Below, piece after piece: positions 18,981 to 28,130 of a DNA stretch of 64,000 bases. The notes beneath the pieces were generated by a model. It had not been told where the DNA came from. It saw nothing but the letters and a program-made list of their open reading frames with translations, and made no database searches. Each line of letters starts with the position of its first letter. The stretch's first letter is position 1. The position numbers and the translations under genes are program-made. This stretch comes from RGIG4079 sp045637505 (GTDB lineage Bacteria; Bacteroidota; Bacteroidia; Bacteroidales; Muribaculaceae), in the NCBI GenBank assembly GCA_045637505.1, contig JAZTZO010000007.1, positions 36,820-100,819 on the forward strand. Direction: 5' to 3'.

Positions 18981-18988
18981 CAAAATTA
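18981..18988 (-). promoter_or_regulatory. -7 element for the HAD hydrolase
   Basis: TAATTTTG on the minus strand, 23 nt upstream of the start at 18958. No -33 at the right spacing. Confidence 0.4.
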
Positions 18989-19023
18989 ATACTGAAAATG
19001 TCAATAATTGCATCAAATTGAGT

Positions 19024-19031
19024 TAATTTTG
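19024..19031 (+). promoter_or_regulatory. -7 element for the MATE transporter
   Basis: TAATTTTG, 16 nt before the ATG at 19048, back to back with the HAD promoter. The leader would be very short. Confidence 0.4.
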
Positions 19032-19047
19032 TAAAATATTTAATACA

Positions 19048-20415
19048 ATGGCTGAAACAATATCAAATACACCTATAACATTAGGAACAGAATCGATAGG
19101 GAAATTATTGATTCAATATTCAGTGCCAGCAATTATAGCCAGCGTTGCTACTTCGTTATATAATATTATTGATAGTATATTTATCGGTCAAGGAGTGGGG
19201 ACTATGGCTATATCAGGTTTGGCTATAACATTCCCGTTGATGAATCTTGTTATCGCATTTTGTATGTTTATAGCTGCAGGTGGAGCTGCAATTAGTTCAA
19301 TATATTTAGGCCAAAAAGAATATGGAAGAGCAACAAATGTGTTGTCAAATGTAGTAAAACTAAGTTTTATTCATTCAATTGTATTTGGTGGTTTATCTTT
19401 ATTATTCCTTGATGAAATCCTTTATTTCTTTGGTGCTACTGATGCAACAATAAAATACGCTCGTGAATTTATGCGAGTAATATTATATGGTACTCCTATC
19501 TCCTACATTTTTATAGTATTGAATAATTTGATGCGAGCAACTGGTTATCCCCAAAAAGCGATGTTGTCGGCACTATTATCAGTTATCGTCAATATAATAT
19601 TAGCACCAATATTTATTTTTGTGTTAAAATTGGGAATTTCGGGAGCTGCACTTGCTACTATTTGTGGACAAGGAGTGTCGCTGGTATGGCATATATATCA
19701 CTTTAAGTCAAAAACTAGTTTTGTGCATTTTAGTAGCGAACATAATAAATTTTCATGGTCTATAATAAAAAATGTGTACTCCATTGGTTTATCACCATTT
19801 TTAATGAATGTGTGTGCATGTATAGTTGTTATCTTCATTAATAAGGCGTTACTTGAAACAGGTGGAGATAATGGCGAACTTGCTGTGGGTGCATATGGAA
19901 TTGTAAATCGTGTAGGTATGTTGTTTGTGATGATTGTATTTGGTATTACCCAAGGAATGCAACCGATACTTGGATATAATTATGGTGCTAATAATTGGGG
20001 GCGGGTTAAGCGTACTCTTAACAAAGGAATTTTTGTGGGACTATTAGTTACAACAATAGGACTTATAGTAGCAGAGCTAATACCACACCAAATTGCATCA
20101 TTATTTGCAACCGATGAAACTTTGATTGCAATTTCAACTAATGGATTTAGAATAAGTTTTATGTTTTTTGCCGTCATTGGAGGTCAGGTTGTGATTCAAA
20201 ATTTCTTTCAGTCTATTGGTAAACCAATGATTTCAATATTTTTATCATTAACACGACAATTATTGTTTTTAATACCTACCCTATTGATATTTCCTAAAAT
20301 ATGGGGCATTGAAGGTGTATGGACAAGCCTTGCTGTTTCAGATATGTTGGCTTTCATAGTTGCAATAATTACATTAATTGTGATAATGCGTCGCAAAAAT
20401 AAAAATTTAATTTGA
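19048..20415 (+). CDS. MATE family efflux transporter
   Basis: 455 residues with about 12 hydrophobic helices in two similar halves. Typical MATE stretches: IGKLLIQYSVPAIIASVATSLYNIIDSIFIGQGVG, AIGGGAAISSIYLGQ-type loop after helix 2, and GMQPILGYNYGA in the second half. Such proteins export cationic compounds or drugs using Na+ or H+ gradients. Stop overlaps the upstream region of the FAD oxidoreductase (start 5 nt after), so the two are likely co-transcribed. Confidence 0.95.
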   Translation: MAETISNTPITLGTESIGKLLIQYSVPAIIASVATSLYNIIDSIFIGQGVGTMAISGLAITFPLMNLVIAFCMFIAAGGAAISSIYLGQKEYGRATNVLSNVVKLSFIHSIVFGGLSLLFLDEILYFFGATDATIKYAREFMRVILYGTPISYIFIVLNNLMRATGYPQKAMLSALLSVIVNIILAPIFIFVLKLGISGAALATICGQGVSLVWHIYHFKSKTSFVHFSSEHNKFSWSIIKNVYSIGLSPFLMNVCACIVVIFINKALLETGGDNGELAVGAYGIVNRVGMLFVMIVFGITQGMQPILGYNYGANNWGRVKRTLNKGIFVGLLVTTIGLIVAELIPHQIASLFATDETLIAISTNGFRISFMFFAVIGGQVVIQNFFQSIGKPMISIFLSLTRQLLFLIPTLLIFPKIWGIEGVWTSLAVSDMLAFIVAIITLIVIMRRKNKNLI

Positions 20416-20420
20416 AAAAT

Positions 20421-21992
20421 ATGATAAAAGAACTTCAACTGAGGGTTGCGCCCGAAGTGGCATATGAAGAATTACGTTTGTTGGATCTTGTATCAACACA
20501 ATTGAAAGTTGATGCTAATTCAATAAAAAAAGTGCAAATATTGAAACGTTCGATTGATGCACGTCAGCGTAATGTTGTGATAAATCTCTTGGTTAAAGTT
20601 TATATCAATGAATGTCCAAAGACTGAACTGTTAGTAGAACCTATTGAATATCAAAATGTAAAAGATAAGCAGCAAGTAATAGTTGTTGGGGCTGGTCCTG
20701 CAGGATTATTTGCAGCACTTCGTTTAATAGAATTAGGCTTGCGCCCTATCGTATTAGAGCGAGGAAAAGACGTTGATGCCAGACGTCGCGACATGGCACG
20801 CATTGCTCGTGAGAATGTTGTTGATCCTGATTCAAATTATTGTTTTGGAGAGGGAGGAGCTGGTGCATTTTCAGATGGTAAACTTTATACTCGAAGTAAA
20901 AAACGAGGCTCGGTAGAAAAGATACTTTCAATTTTTCATCAACATGGTGCCTCTCAAAACATTTTAATAGATGCTCATCCTCATATTGGGACTGATAAAC
21001 TGCCTAATGTGATAAAAGATATGCGAAATACCATTATTAATTGTGGCGGAGAGGTGCATTTTTCATCAAGAGTTATAGACTTAAAGATGGAAGATGGAGT
21101 TGTTGTTGGAGTTAAGGATCATAATGGACTCGAATATAATGGTGCTGTAATTTTAGCAACAGGCCATTCTGCTCGGGATATATATTATCTTTTAGACGAG
21201 AGAAATATTACATTAGAGGCTAAAGGTTTAGCGGTTGGTGTTAGATTAGAGCATCCTCAGCATTTGATTGATTGTATACGATATCATAGTAAGAATGGTA
21301 GAGGTAAATATTTGCCAGCAGCTGAATATTCTATGTTGACTCGAGTGGGTGGGCGCGCTGTATATTCTTTTTGTATGTGCCCTGGAGGATTTATTATACC
21401 CGCAGCAAGCGGTCCAAATCAATTGGTTGTGAATGGGATGTCACCATCTAATAGAGGAACAAAATGGTCAAATTCAGGTATGGTTGTGGAGATATTGCCC
21501 GAAGACCTTCCTGAATATGATAAGTATGGAGCATTAAAGATGATGAAGTTTCAAGAAGATATAGAGGCTAAATTTTATGAAGAAAGTAAGTTCTCACAAA
21601 ATGCTCCTGCACAAAGAATGATTGACTTTGTTGAAGGTAACGATTCTAAATCGCTACCTCCCACTTCATATGCTCCGGGGATTCATTGTGCAAGAATTGA
21701 TAAATTGTTGCCAAAGTTTGTCGCAAAACGATTGCAACAAGGTTTCTTGGACTTTGGACGAAAATCTAAAGGTTTTTTGACAAATGAGGCGATTCTAATA
21801 GGTGATGAAACACGAACATCGTCTCCAATAAGAATCCCCAGAGATAAAGATGCATTAATGCACATTTGCATTCCCGGATTATTCCCTTGTGGAGAAGGTG
21901 CTGGTTACGCTGGTGGAATTGTTTCGGCTGCAATTGATGGTGAAAGATGTGCTGATGCTGTTTTTAATTATTTAGGACACAATAACAATTAA
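20421..21992 (+). CDS. FAD-dependent oxidoreductase (COG2509-like)
   Basis: About 523 residues. A small N-terminal domain (to about residue 80) precedes the Rossmann dinucleotide motif VVGAGPAGLFAALRLIELG followed by VLERG. Later: FGEGGAGAFSDGKLYTR, ILATGHSARDIY, CMCPGGFIIPA and C-terminal GLFPCGEGAGYAGGIVSAAIDG. These identify the widespread but uncharacterised FAD protein family often annotated as a dehydrogenase. ATG 20421 preferred over TTG 20412, which lies in the preceding gene's stop region. Convergent with, and overlapping by 4 nt, the DUF695 gene. Confidence 0.92.
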   Translation: MIKELQLRVAPEVAYEELRLLDLVSTQLKVDANSIKKVQILKRSIDARQRNVVINLLVKVYINECPKTELLVEPIEYQNVKDKQQVIVVGAGPAGLFAALRLIELGLRPIVLERGKDVDARRRDMARIARENVVDPDSNYCFGEGGAGAFSDGKLYTRSKKRGSVEKILSIFHQHGASQNILIDAHPHIGTDKLPNVIKDMRNTIINCGGEVHFSSRVIDLKMEDGVVVGVKDHNGLEYNGAVILATGHSARDIYYLLDERNITLEAKGLAVGVRLEHPQHLIDCIRYHSKNGRGKYLPAAEYSMLTRVGGRAVYSFCMCPGGFIIPAASGPNQLVVNGMSPSNRGTKWSNSGMVVEILPEDLPEYDKYGALKMMKFQEDIEAKFYEESKFSQNAPAQRMIDFVEGNDSKSLPPTSYAPGIHCARIDKLLPKFVAKRLQQGFLDFGRKSKGFLTNEAILIGDETRTSSPIRIPRDKDALMHICIPGLFPCGEGAGYAGGIVSAAIDGERCADAVFNYLGHNNN

Positions 21993-22429
21993 TCACCAGC
22001 ATCTATTTCGGATAACTCTTTCATTTCTTGGTATTCATTCCAATCAGGGTCGTTTTCGCAATATATTGTAATTGGAAGTAGTTCAAAATTAACGAGCGCT
22101 TCATTTAGTTTGCGTCCAAAAATATGGGTGCTCAATGTATAGAATACCCAATTTCGTTCATTGTCCCCAGTATATATTCCAGTAAGTACTGCTATCGGAT
22201 CTTTTTTAAATTCAGTTTCAAGAGCCTCTTGAACTTGTTCCATTAGAGTAGAAGTTTCATAATTAGGCATGCCTGATGCATCACCATCATATTTCCACGA
22301 TATTTCTACTCGAATATTAAATCGCGTATTATTGCGAAATTTATCAACATCACGGCGACCTGTTACCATAATAAGTCGCCCGTTTTCACTTTCAGTAGGA
22401 GATGTCCACCAATCGCTAGTTTTGCTCAT
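21989..22429 (-). CDS. DUF695 domain protein
   Basis: 146 residues, soluble and acidic. The pattern (WWTSPTESENGRLIMVTGRRDVD... RVEISWKYD..GMP... LEALxxx, TGIYTGDNERNWVFYT, DPDWNEYQEM) fits the DUF695 family as I remember it; function unknown. A promoter sits just upstream. Confidence 0.75.
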   Translation of the reverse strand: MSKTSDWWTSPTESENGRLIMVTGRRDVDKFRNNTRFNIRVEISWKYDGDASGMPNYETSTLMEQVQEALETEFKKDPIAVLTGIYTGDNERNWVFYTLSTHIFGRKLNEALVNFELLPITIYCENDPDWNEYQEMKELSEIDAGD

Positions 22430-22454
22430 ATTTCTTAAATATTATAATTGTACT

Positions 22455-22484
22455 CAAAGTTAATAATAGTTGGTTAATTTACAA
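22455..22484 (-). promoter_or_regulatory. Promoter of the DUF695 gene
   Basis: Minus strand TTG (22482-22484), 19-nt spacer, TAACTTTG (22455-22462), 26 nt before the start codon. Confidence 0.65.
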
Positions 22485-22503
22485 TGATTAAGGTGGTAAA
22501 AAA

Positions 22504-22535
22504 TTTGTTGTGTTTAAGATAATTCACTAACTTCG
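22504..22535 (+). promoter_or_regulatory. Promoter of the glycoside hydrolase-like gene
   Basis: TTTG (22504-22507), 20-nt spacer, TAACTTCG (22528-22535; one mismatch to TAnnTTTG). The start codon is at 22564. Confidence 0.6.
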
Positions 22536-22563
22536 CATATTCTTATCGTGAAATAAACTTATT

Positions 22564-24261
22564 ATGAAGAAAATATTGTTATTGGCAATCGCATTAGTTT
22601 CACTATTTAACATATCAGCTCAACCAAAACATGAAGTACGAGCTGTGTGGTTAACAACTAATAGCGGTTTAGATTGGCCTAAAGGAGAGTATGACGAAAC
22701 TACCCAGAAAGAAAATTTGTGTGAAATATTGGATAAGCTTGCCGATGCAAATTTCAACACAATAATTTTTCAAGCACAAGTTAAGGGTGATGTGCTTTGG
22801 GAATCAACTATGCAACCAGCAATGCGCGCCATTACTGGTAACGGCTCAAAATCTATGAGATATGACGTGAGTGAATATGTAATAGAAGAGTGCCATAAAC
22901 GGAACATGGAGTGCCATGCATGGATTGTCCCTTATCGCATTGGAACTTCGAGTGATGCCAATAAGTATGTAAGTAATAAAGTTAAACACCCTCTAACGAC
23001 AAATCCCGAATTGTGTGTTGAATATAACGGCTCATATTATTTGGACCCAGGTTTACCTGAAACTCGAGAATATTTGCTTGACGTATATCGTGAGTTAATC
23101 TCTAATTATGATTATGATGGAGTTAATTTTGATTATACTCGATATCCTGGATCGGATTTTGATGACGCCGACTCTTATGCGAAATACAATCCAGAGGGTT
23201 TGCCTAAAGATGATTGGAGACGTCAGAATATCAACACATTTATTGCTGAATTTTATGACATGGCCAAAAGTATTAATCCTAATATTAAAGTAGGCGCAGC
23301 TCCTATTGGAACATATAAAAATGTATCGGGCTATGGAAATATGACTGCATATGGTAGTGTCTATCAAGATGCATGTCAATGGATGCAATCGGGAAATCAT
23401 GATTTATTAATTCCACAAATGTATTGGAATGAAAAAAATGGTTTTACACCTAATATGTCAACATGGGTTACTAACTGCGACGGACGACAGTTGGTAATTG
23501 GGTTGGCTCCATATAAAATGGTTGATGGTTCTAATGATTGGGATGTTTCTGTAATAACTGATCAAATCAATAAAATTAGAAATAATGATGGTACATCAGG
23601 AATTTGTTTCTTTAGAGCAGATCACGTAATAGATGATTCACAAACAAAAATTGCCGATTTGTATGATGAATTACAAAACAATTATTTTAAATATCCAGCT
23701 CATATAGTTCCTATGGATTACAATGGAGTGACTAAACCTAACGCTCCAGAAAATGTAAAGCAAGAATATATAAATGGTCAATATGTAATATCTTGGGATG
23801 AACCCTCTCTTGATGTAGATAATACACCTTTAAAATATTATTCGGTATACCTAAGTGATGGAGAAAGTGTTGATTTAGATGATCCACAACAGGTTGTTGC
23901 GCATATTACAAAAGATAATGAACTTGTATATTCGTCAGATGATATGAATCTACGATTTGCTGTGACCACATTTGACAAAAATTACTACGAAAGTGAACCA
24001 GCTATATCAGAAATTTCTGGAGTTGATGAAACATTAACTGAAGTATTTAATTTTCATTACTCAAATGACATGATATATATAAATAGTTCTAATCATATAA
24101 ATGTAGTTGAGGTATATTCAATATTAGGGTCTTGCTATCTATATCAGTCAATATGTGGCAATGAGGCTACAATTTTATGTGAATCATTGCCAGATGGAGT
24201 ATATATAGTGAGAACGGTCTGCGATAATGGTGCGACTAATGTTAATAAATTTATTCGCTAA
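22564..24261 (+). CDS. GHL10-family glycosyl hydrolase-like protein with T9SS sorting domain
   Basis: 565 residues. Signal peptide MKKILLLAIALVSLFNISAQ. Residues about 22-375 match the GHL10 (DUF187) family: EVRAVWLTTNSGLDWP, NTIIFQAQVKGDVLWES, HAWIVPYRIG, YDGVNFDYTRYPG, IPQMYWN, GLAPYK. A Fn3-like segment follows (about 395-475). The last 75 residues (VFNFHYSNDMIYI...VVEVYSILG...LPDGVYIVRTV...VNKFIR) have the form of a type A T9SS C-terminal sorting domain. Predicted to be exported by T9SS, whose PorU and PorV are encoded at 44-49 kb. Probable cell-wall or glycan target; substrate unknown. Confidence 0.9.
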   Translation: MKKILLLAIALVSLFNISAQPKHEVRAVWLTTNSGLDWPKGEYDETTQKENLCEILDKLADANFNTIIFQAQVKGDVLWESTMQPAMRAITGNGSKSMRYDVSEYVIEECHKRNMECHAWIVPYRIGTSSDANKYVSNKVKHPLTTNPELCVEYNGSYYLDPGLPETREYLLDVYRELISNYDYDGVNFDYTRYPGSDFDDADSYAKYNPEGLPKDDWRRQNINTFIAEFYDMAKSINPNIKVGAAPIGTYKNVSGYGNMTAYGSVYQDACQWMQSGNHDLLIPQMYWNEKNGFTPNMSTWVTNCDGRQLVIGLAPYKMVDGSNDWDVSVITDQINKIRNNDGTSGICFFRADHVIDDSQTKIADLYDELQNNYFKYPAHIVPMDYNGVTKPNAPENVKQEYINGQYVISWDEPSLDVDNTPLKYYSVYLSDGESVDLDDPQQVVAHITKDNELVYSSDDMNLRFAVTTFDKNYYESEPAISEISGVDETLTEVFNFHYSNDMIYINSSNHINVVEVYSILGSCYLYQSICGNEATILCESLPDGVYIVRTVCDNGATNVNKFIR

Positions 24262-24264
24262 AAA

Positions 24265-24295
24265 TTGTTGTGAAATAAATCATTTTTTAACTTTG
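24265..24295 (+). promoter_or_regulatory. Promoter of the DUF3127 gene
   Basis: TTG (24265-24267), 20-nt spacer, TAACTTTG (24288-24295), 21 nt before the ATG at 24317. Confidence 0.65.
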
Positions 24296-24316
24296 TAATA
24301 AATTTAAAATTTATAT

Positions 24317-24706
24317 ATGGAAATATCAGGAAAAATTATTTTAGCATTTCCCGAAATGACAGGAACATCAAAGGCTGGTAATGCGTGGAAAAAAAGAGAG
24401 TATGTACTAGAAACACAAGAGCAATACCCAAAGAAGATACATTTTGATTTCTTTGGCGAACGTGCTGATCAGTATCCGTTATCTGTAGGCGATACTATTC
24501 GTTTGAGTTATGATATTGAAAGTAGAGAATATAATGGTCGATGGTTTACAAGTATTAGAGGTTGGAAAGCAGAGAAAATTGATGCATCAGCTCCAATTAA
24601 TGCAGGATATCCAATCGATAATTCTATACCTACACCACCTCCTGCTGTTAATGAAGCGTCAATTTCGGCAATAGAAGGTGCTGAGAATGATGATTTACCT
24701 TTCTAA
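24317..24706 (+). CDS. DUF3127 domain protein (OB-fold-like)
   Basis: 129 residues: MEISGKIILAFPEMTGTSKAGNAWKKREYVLET...FDFFGERADQYPLSVGDTIRLSYDIESREYNGRWFTSIRGWKAE, then a Pro/Ala-rich tail ending DDLPF. This is the Bacteroidetes DUF3127 family; the acidic -DDLPF tail and beta-rich body recall single-stranded-DNA-binding proteins, but that role is only inferred. Single-gene unit with its own promoter and a strong terminator. Confidence 0.88.
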   Translation: MEISGKIILAFPEMTGTSKAGNAWKKREYVLETQEQYPKKIHFDFFGERADQYPLSVGDTIRLSYDIESREYNGRWFTSIRGWKAEKIDASAPINAGYPIDNSIPTPPPAVNEASISAIEGAENDDLPF

Positions 24707-24747
24707 TATAAGACGAAAATTTTATATCGGTCCAATATAATGTATAT

Positions 24748-24781
24748 AGAAAGAGCTACAATCAAGATTGTAGCTCTTTCT
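24748..24781. terminator. Bidirectional terminator
   Basis: 16-bp stem with AA loop (24748-24763 with 24766-24781), between the convergent DUF3127 gene and the lpx operon. Confidence 0.8.
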
Positions 24782-24803
24782 TGTATTGTTTGAAGGGAGT
24801 TGT

Positions 24804-25580
24804 TTATACGTATCCTTTAATTATACCTCGTTTAGAATTGCGAATAAAGAGAATTATTTCATCTCTTTCTTTTGAAGCAGGGAGTTCGGCTTCAATGCGT
24901 TCTACGGCATCACTAACATTTAGTTGTGATAAATATAGATAGCGATAAATCTCTTGAATTTCTCTAATTTGCTCATTTGTAAAGTTGCGACGACGAAGAC
25001 CTATTGAGTTAATGCCTGTATATGAAATGGGATTACGAGCAGCTTTAACATAAGGAGGAATATCTTTATTTACCAATGAGCCTCCTTGAATCATTACATG
25101 TGATCCTATGTGGCTGAATTGATGAATAAGTGATCCACCACCGATTACTGCATAGTCATCAACAATGACTTCTCCTGCGATTTGAGTTGCGTTTGAAATA
25201 ATTACATTATTACCTACAATACTATCGTGAGCTACGTGAGAGTATGCCATGATAAGGCAGTTATCCCCTACTATAGTTTTACCTTTTGCGGCAGTGCCTC
25301 TATTAATAGTGACGCATTCGCGAATGGTTGTATTGTCTCCTATAATGGCAAGAGTATCTTCTCCTTGGAATTTTAGGTCTTGAGGAACTCCAGAAATAAC
25401 CGCTCCAGGAAAAATTGTACAATTTTTACCAATTCGCGCTCCTTCCATTATGGTAACATTGCTACCAATGCGAGTCCCTTCGCCAATTTCTACATTATTT
25501 TCAATTGTAACAAAAGGGTCAATAACAACACTTGCTGCAATTTTCGCTCCAGGATGTATATATGCTAATGGTTGTTTCAT
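24804..25580 (-). CDS. lpxA: Acyl-ACP--UDP-N-acetylglucosamine O-acyltransferase
   Basis: 258 residues of left-handed parallel beta-helix (hexapeptide repeats) starting IHPGAKIAASVVIDPFVTIENNV, with SHVAHDSIVGN holding the catalytic His and the C-terminal helical part (RRRNFTNEQIREIQEIYRYLY). First step of lipid A synthesis. Last gene of lpxD - lpxC/fabZ - lpxA, 8 nt after its neighbour. Confidence 0.97.
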   Translation of the reverse strand: MKQPLAYIHPGAKIAASVVIDPFVTIENNVEIGEGTRIGSNVTIMEGARIGKNCTIFPGAVISGVPQDLKFQGEDTLAIIGDNTTIRECVTINRGTAAKGKTIVGDNCLIMAYSHVAHDSIVGNNVIISNATQIAGEVIVDDYAVIGGGSLIHQFSHIGSHVMIQGGSLVNKDIPPYVKAARNPISYTGINSIGLRRRNFTNEQIREIQEIYRYLYLSQLNVSDAVERIEAELPASKERDEIILFIRNSKRGIIKGYV

Positions 25581-25588
25581 AAATTATT

Positions 25589-26971
25589 TTATTTGTTTTT
25601 TATGATTTGAGCCATAAACTCACACTCGGTTACAATCTTTTCTCCAACGAAAGCATATCCTTTCATTACAGCACAACCTCGGCGGAGTTCGGTCATAAAT
25701 GAAACATGGAAAATTAAAGTATCGCCAGGGACTACTTTTTGACGGAACTTAACATTGTCTATTTTCATAAAATATGTTGAGTAGCGTTCAGGCTCATCTA
25801 CTGTACCCAAAACAAGTAACCCTCCAGTTTGAGCCATGGCTTCAATTAATAAAACGCCTGGCATAACTGGTTCTTGAGGGAAATGCCCTTGGAAGAAAGG
25901 CTCATTTGTAGTAACATTCTTGATGCCTACAATATGTTTTTCTCCTTTCTCAATAATTTTATCAACAAGAAGGAATGGATAGCGATGAGGTAGTAAATCT
26001 CTAATTTGGTTGTTGTCAAGGATAGGTGCTACTGATGGGTTATAAACAGGAGCTTGTATATCTTGACGTTTAATTTCTTGGCGAATTTTTTTAGAGAAAG
26101 TAGTGTTAATTGAGTGCCCAGGACGAGTAGCTATGATTTTACCTTTAAGAGGGCGTCCAATTAAAGCTATATCACCAAGGACATCCATTAGTTTGTGTCG
26201 AGCAGGTTCGTTTTCGGATGTTAGAGGCTTGTTGTTAATATAACCAAACTCAGAAACATTCTTATGAGGAACATTCATTAAATCGGCGATTCTATCAAGT
26301 TCGCTTTGGGGTAACTCTGAATCATATATAACTATAGCATTGTCAAGATCCCCACCTTTAATTAAGTTGCCTTTAATTAATGGTTCAATTTCTCTTACAA
26401 ACACAAAAGTGCGACTTGAACTGATTTCAGAAGAAAAATCAGACAGCTTTTCAAGAGTTGCGAATTGGTTGGTAAGGACTGGAGAGTCAAACGCAACCAT
26501 AGTGTCAATGCTAAAATCTTCATCGGGAAGAACAACAATTGAAGAACCGGTTGTATCGTCTCTAACTTCTATTTTTTGTTTTACGATGTAATAATCTTTC
26601 TCTTCTTTTTGTTCAATTGTGCCAACTTCAGTAATTTTATTGCAATATTCTGATGCGCTACCATCAAGAATTGGCATCTCTGGGGCATTTAGTTTTATCA
26701 AACAGTTGTCAATTCCTGCTGCATATAATGCTGCTAATGCATGTTCAATGGTGCTAACAGAAACATCACCTCTGCTAATAACAGTTCCACGGGTTGTCGC
26801 TGTAACAAATTCGGCTAATGCATCAATAGTAGGTTCACCTTCTAAATCTATACGTTGAAATTTATAACCATGGTTTTCGGGTGCAGGATAAAACGATGCT
26901 TCTATCTCTAACCCAGTGTGCAATCCTTTTCCTTTTACACTGAATGAATCATTTAATGTGACTTGTTTCAT
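25589..26971 (-). CDS. lpxC/fabZ: Bifunctional LpxC deacetylase / FabZ dehydratase
   Basis: 460 residues, a fusion. Residues about 1-300 are LpxC (VKGKGLHTG, STIEHALAALYAAGIDN, ILDGSASEY, HKLMDVLGDIALIGRPLKG), with the zinc-binding HAL and HKxxD motifs present. Residues about 315-460 are FabZ (LLPHRYPFLLVDKI with catalytic His; GHFPQEPVMPGVLLIEAMAQ with catalytic Glu). LpxC commits lipid A synthesis and FabZ dehydrates 3-hydroxyacyl-ACP, which competes for the same acyl precursor. The fusion is characteristic of Bacteroidetes. Confidence 0.97.
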   Translation of the reverse strand: MKQVTLNDSFSVKGKGLHTGLEIEASFYPAPENHGYKFQRIDLEGEPTIDALAEFVTATTRGTVISRGDVSVSTIEHALAALYAAGIDNCLIKLNAPEMPILDGSASEYCNKITEVGTIEQKEEKDYYIVKQKIEVRDDTTGSSIVVLPDEDFSIDTMVAFDSPVLTNQFATLEKLSDFSSEISSSRTFVFVREIEPLIKGNLIKGGDLDNAIVIYDSELPQSELDRIADLMNVPHKNVSEFGYINNKPLTSENEPARHKLMDVLGDIALIGRPLKGKIIATRPGHSINTTFSKKIRQEIKRQDIQAPVYNPSVAPILDNNQIRDLLPHRYPFLLVDKIIEKGEKHIVGIKNVTTNEPFFQGHFPQEPVMPGVLLIEAMAQTGGLLVLGTVDEPERYSTYFMKIDNVKFRQKVVPGDTLIFHVSFMTELRRGCAVMKGYAFVGEKIVTECEFMAQIIKNK

Positions 26972-26989
26972 TTTATATTGATATAATAT

Positions 26990-28012
26990 TTATTCTTTAA
27001 TTTTTTTCTCAAGTTCTTTTACTCTATTATTTAGTTCTCCTAAATTTTTGATATATACAGCTTGTCGCATAAAATCTTTGGCATCCGTAGCAGGATATCC
27101 CATAAGTTTGCAACCATCTTTGACATTTGATGGAATGCCTGATTGAGCTCCTACTGAAACTTTGTTGCCAATTGAAATGTGTCCAGCAACTCCTACTTGT
27201 CCACCAATCATACACCATTGTCCAACTTTGGCTGAGCCTGCAATACCAGCTTGTGCCGCCATGACTGTATGTTCGCCCACTTCAACATTGTGAGCTATTT
27301 GTATGAGATTGTCAAGCTTAACGCCTTGTTTAATACGAGTACAGCCCATAGTGGCACGATCGATAGTTGTATTAGCTCCAATTTCAACGTTGTCTTCAAT
27401 TATGACATTGCCTATTTGAGGAATCTTGTTGTATCCATTTTCAGTTGGAGCAAACCCAAATCCGTCAGCACCAATAACTGCGCCAGCATGTATAATGCAT
27501 TTGTTCCCAATAACACATCCATGATATATCTTGGCGCCTGGATATATTATTGTTCCATCTCCAATTCTTACATTGTTGCCAATATATGAGTGTGGGTATA
27601 TTTTTACATTTTTACCTATAACAACATTTTTCCCAATATATGCAAATGCGCCAACATACCCATCTTCTGGAACTATAATCCCCTCAGAAATATAACTAGG
27701 TTGTTCAATTCCAGTAGGTTGTGGATTGATTAACTGTGAAACCATGTCGAGCAACATTGCAAGGGTTGCATATGGGTCAGCTACTTTAATCAGTGTTGTT
27801 GTGAGTTCTTTTTCGGGAACAAAATCATTTTTTACTAATACAATCGATGATTTTGTTTCATATATGAAATGTGTATATTTGGGATTGGCCAAAAAAGAGA
27901 TTGCACCAGGGTGCCCTTCTTCAATTTTAGCGAATGTATTTATCGCGACATCTCCATCGCCAACAACGATTCCGTTGACAAGACTTGCAATTTGATTGGC
28001 TGTAAATTCCAT
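26990..28012 (-). CDS. lpxD: UDP-3-O-(3-hydroxyacyl)glucosamine N-acyltransferase
   Basis: 340 residues: N-terminal uridine-binding domain (MEFTANQIASLVNG...GAISFLANPKY) followed by hexapeptide repeats; HAGAVIGADGFGFAP and NLIQIAHNVEVGEHTVMAAQAGIAGS contain the family's catalytic His. Third step of lipid A synthesis. First gene of the lpx operon; a CATCTTTG near 28060 is only a weak -7 candidate. Confidence 0.97.
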   Translation of the reverse strand: MEFTANQIASLVNGIVVGDGDVAINTFAKIEEGHPGAISFLANPKYTHFIYETKSSIVLVKNDFVPEKELTTTLIKVADPYATLAMLLDMVSQLINPQPTGIEQPSYISEGIIVPEDGYVGAFAYIGKNVVIGKNVKIYPHSYIGNNVRIGDGTIIYPGAKIYHGCVIGNKCIIHAGAVIGADGFGFAPTENGYNKIPQIGNVIIEDNVEIGANTTIDRATMGCTRIKQGVKLDNLIQIAHNVEVGEHTVMAAQAGIAGSAKVGQWCMIGGQVGVAGHISIGNKVSVGAQSGIPSNVKDGCKLMGYPATDAKDFMRQAVYIKNLGELNNRVKELEKKIKE

Positions 28013-28130
28013 ATAATTTAAATAGAAATATATAAAACTATTTTAACATACAAAGATGCTAAAAAAAAATGAAATATGAGTAATCTCTTTAATGTAAAAT
28101 TGCCGTTTTTGTCAAATTTTATGTCCAAGA

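Noticed and set aside
25589..26971. LpxC-FabZ fusion as a novelty
   Set aside because: This fusion is well known in Bacteroidetes.
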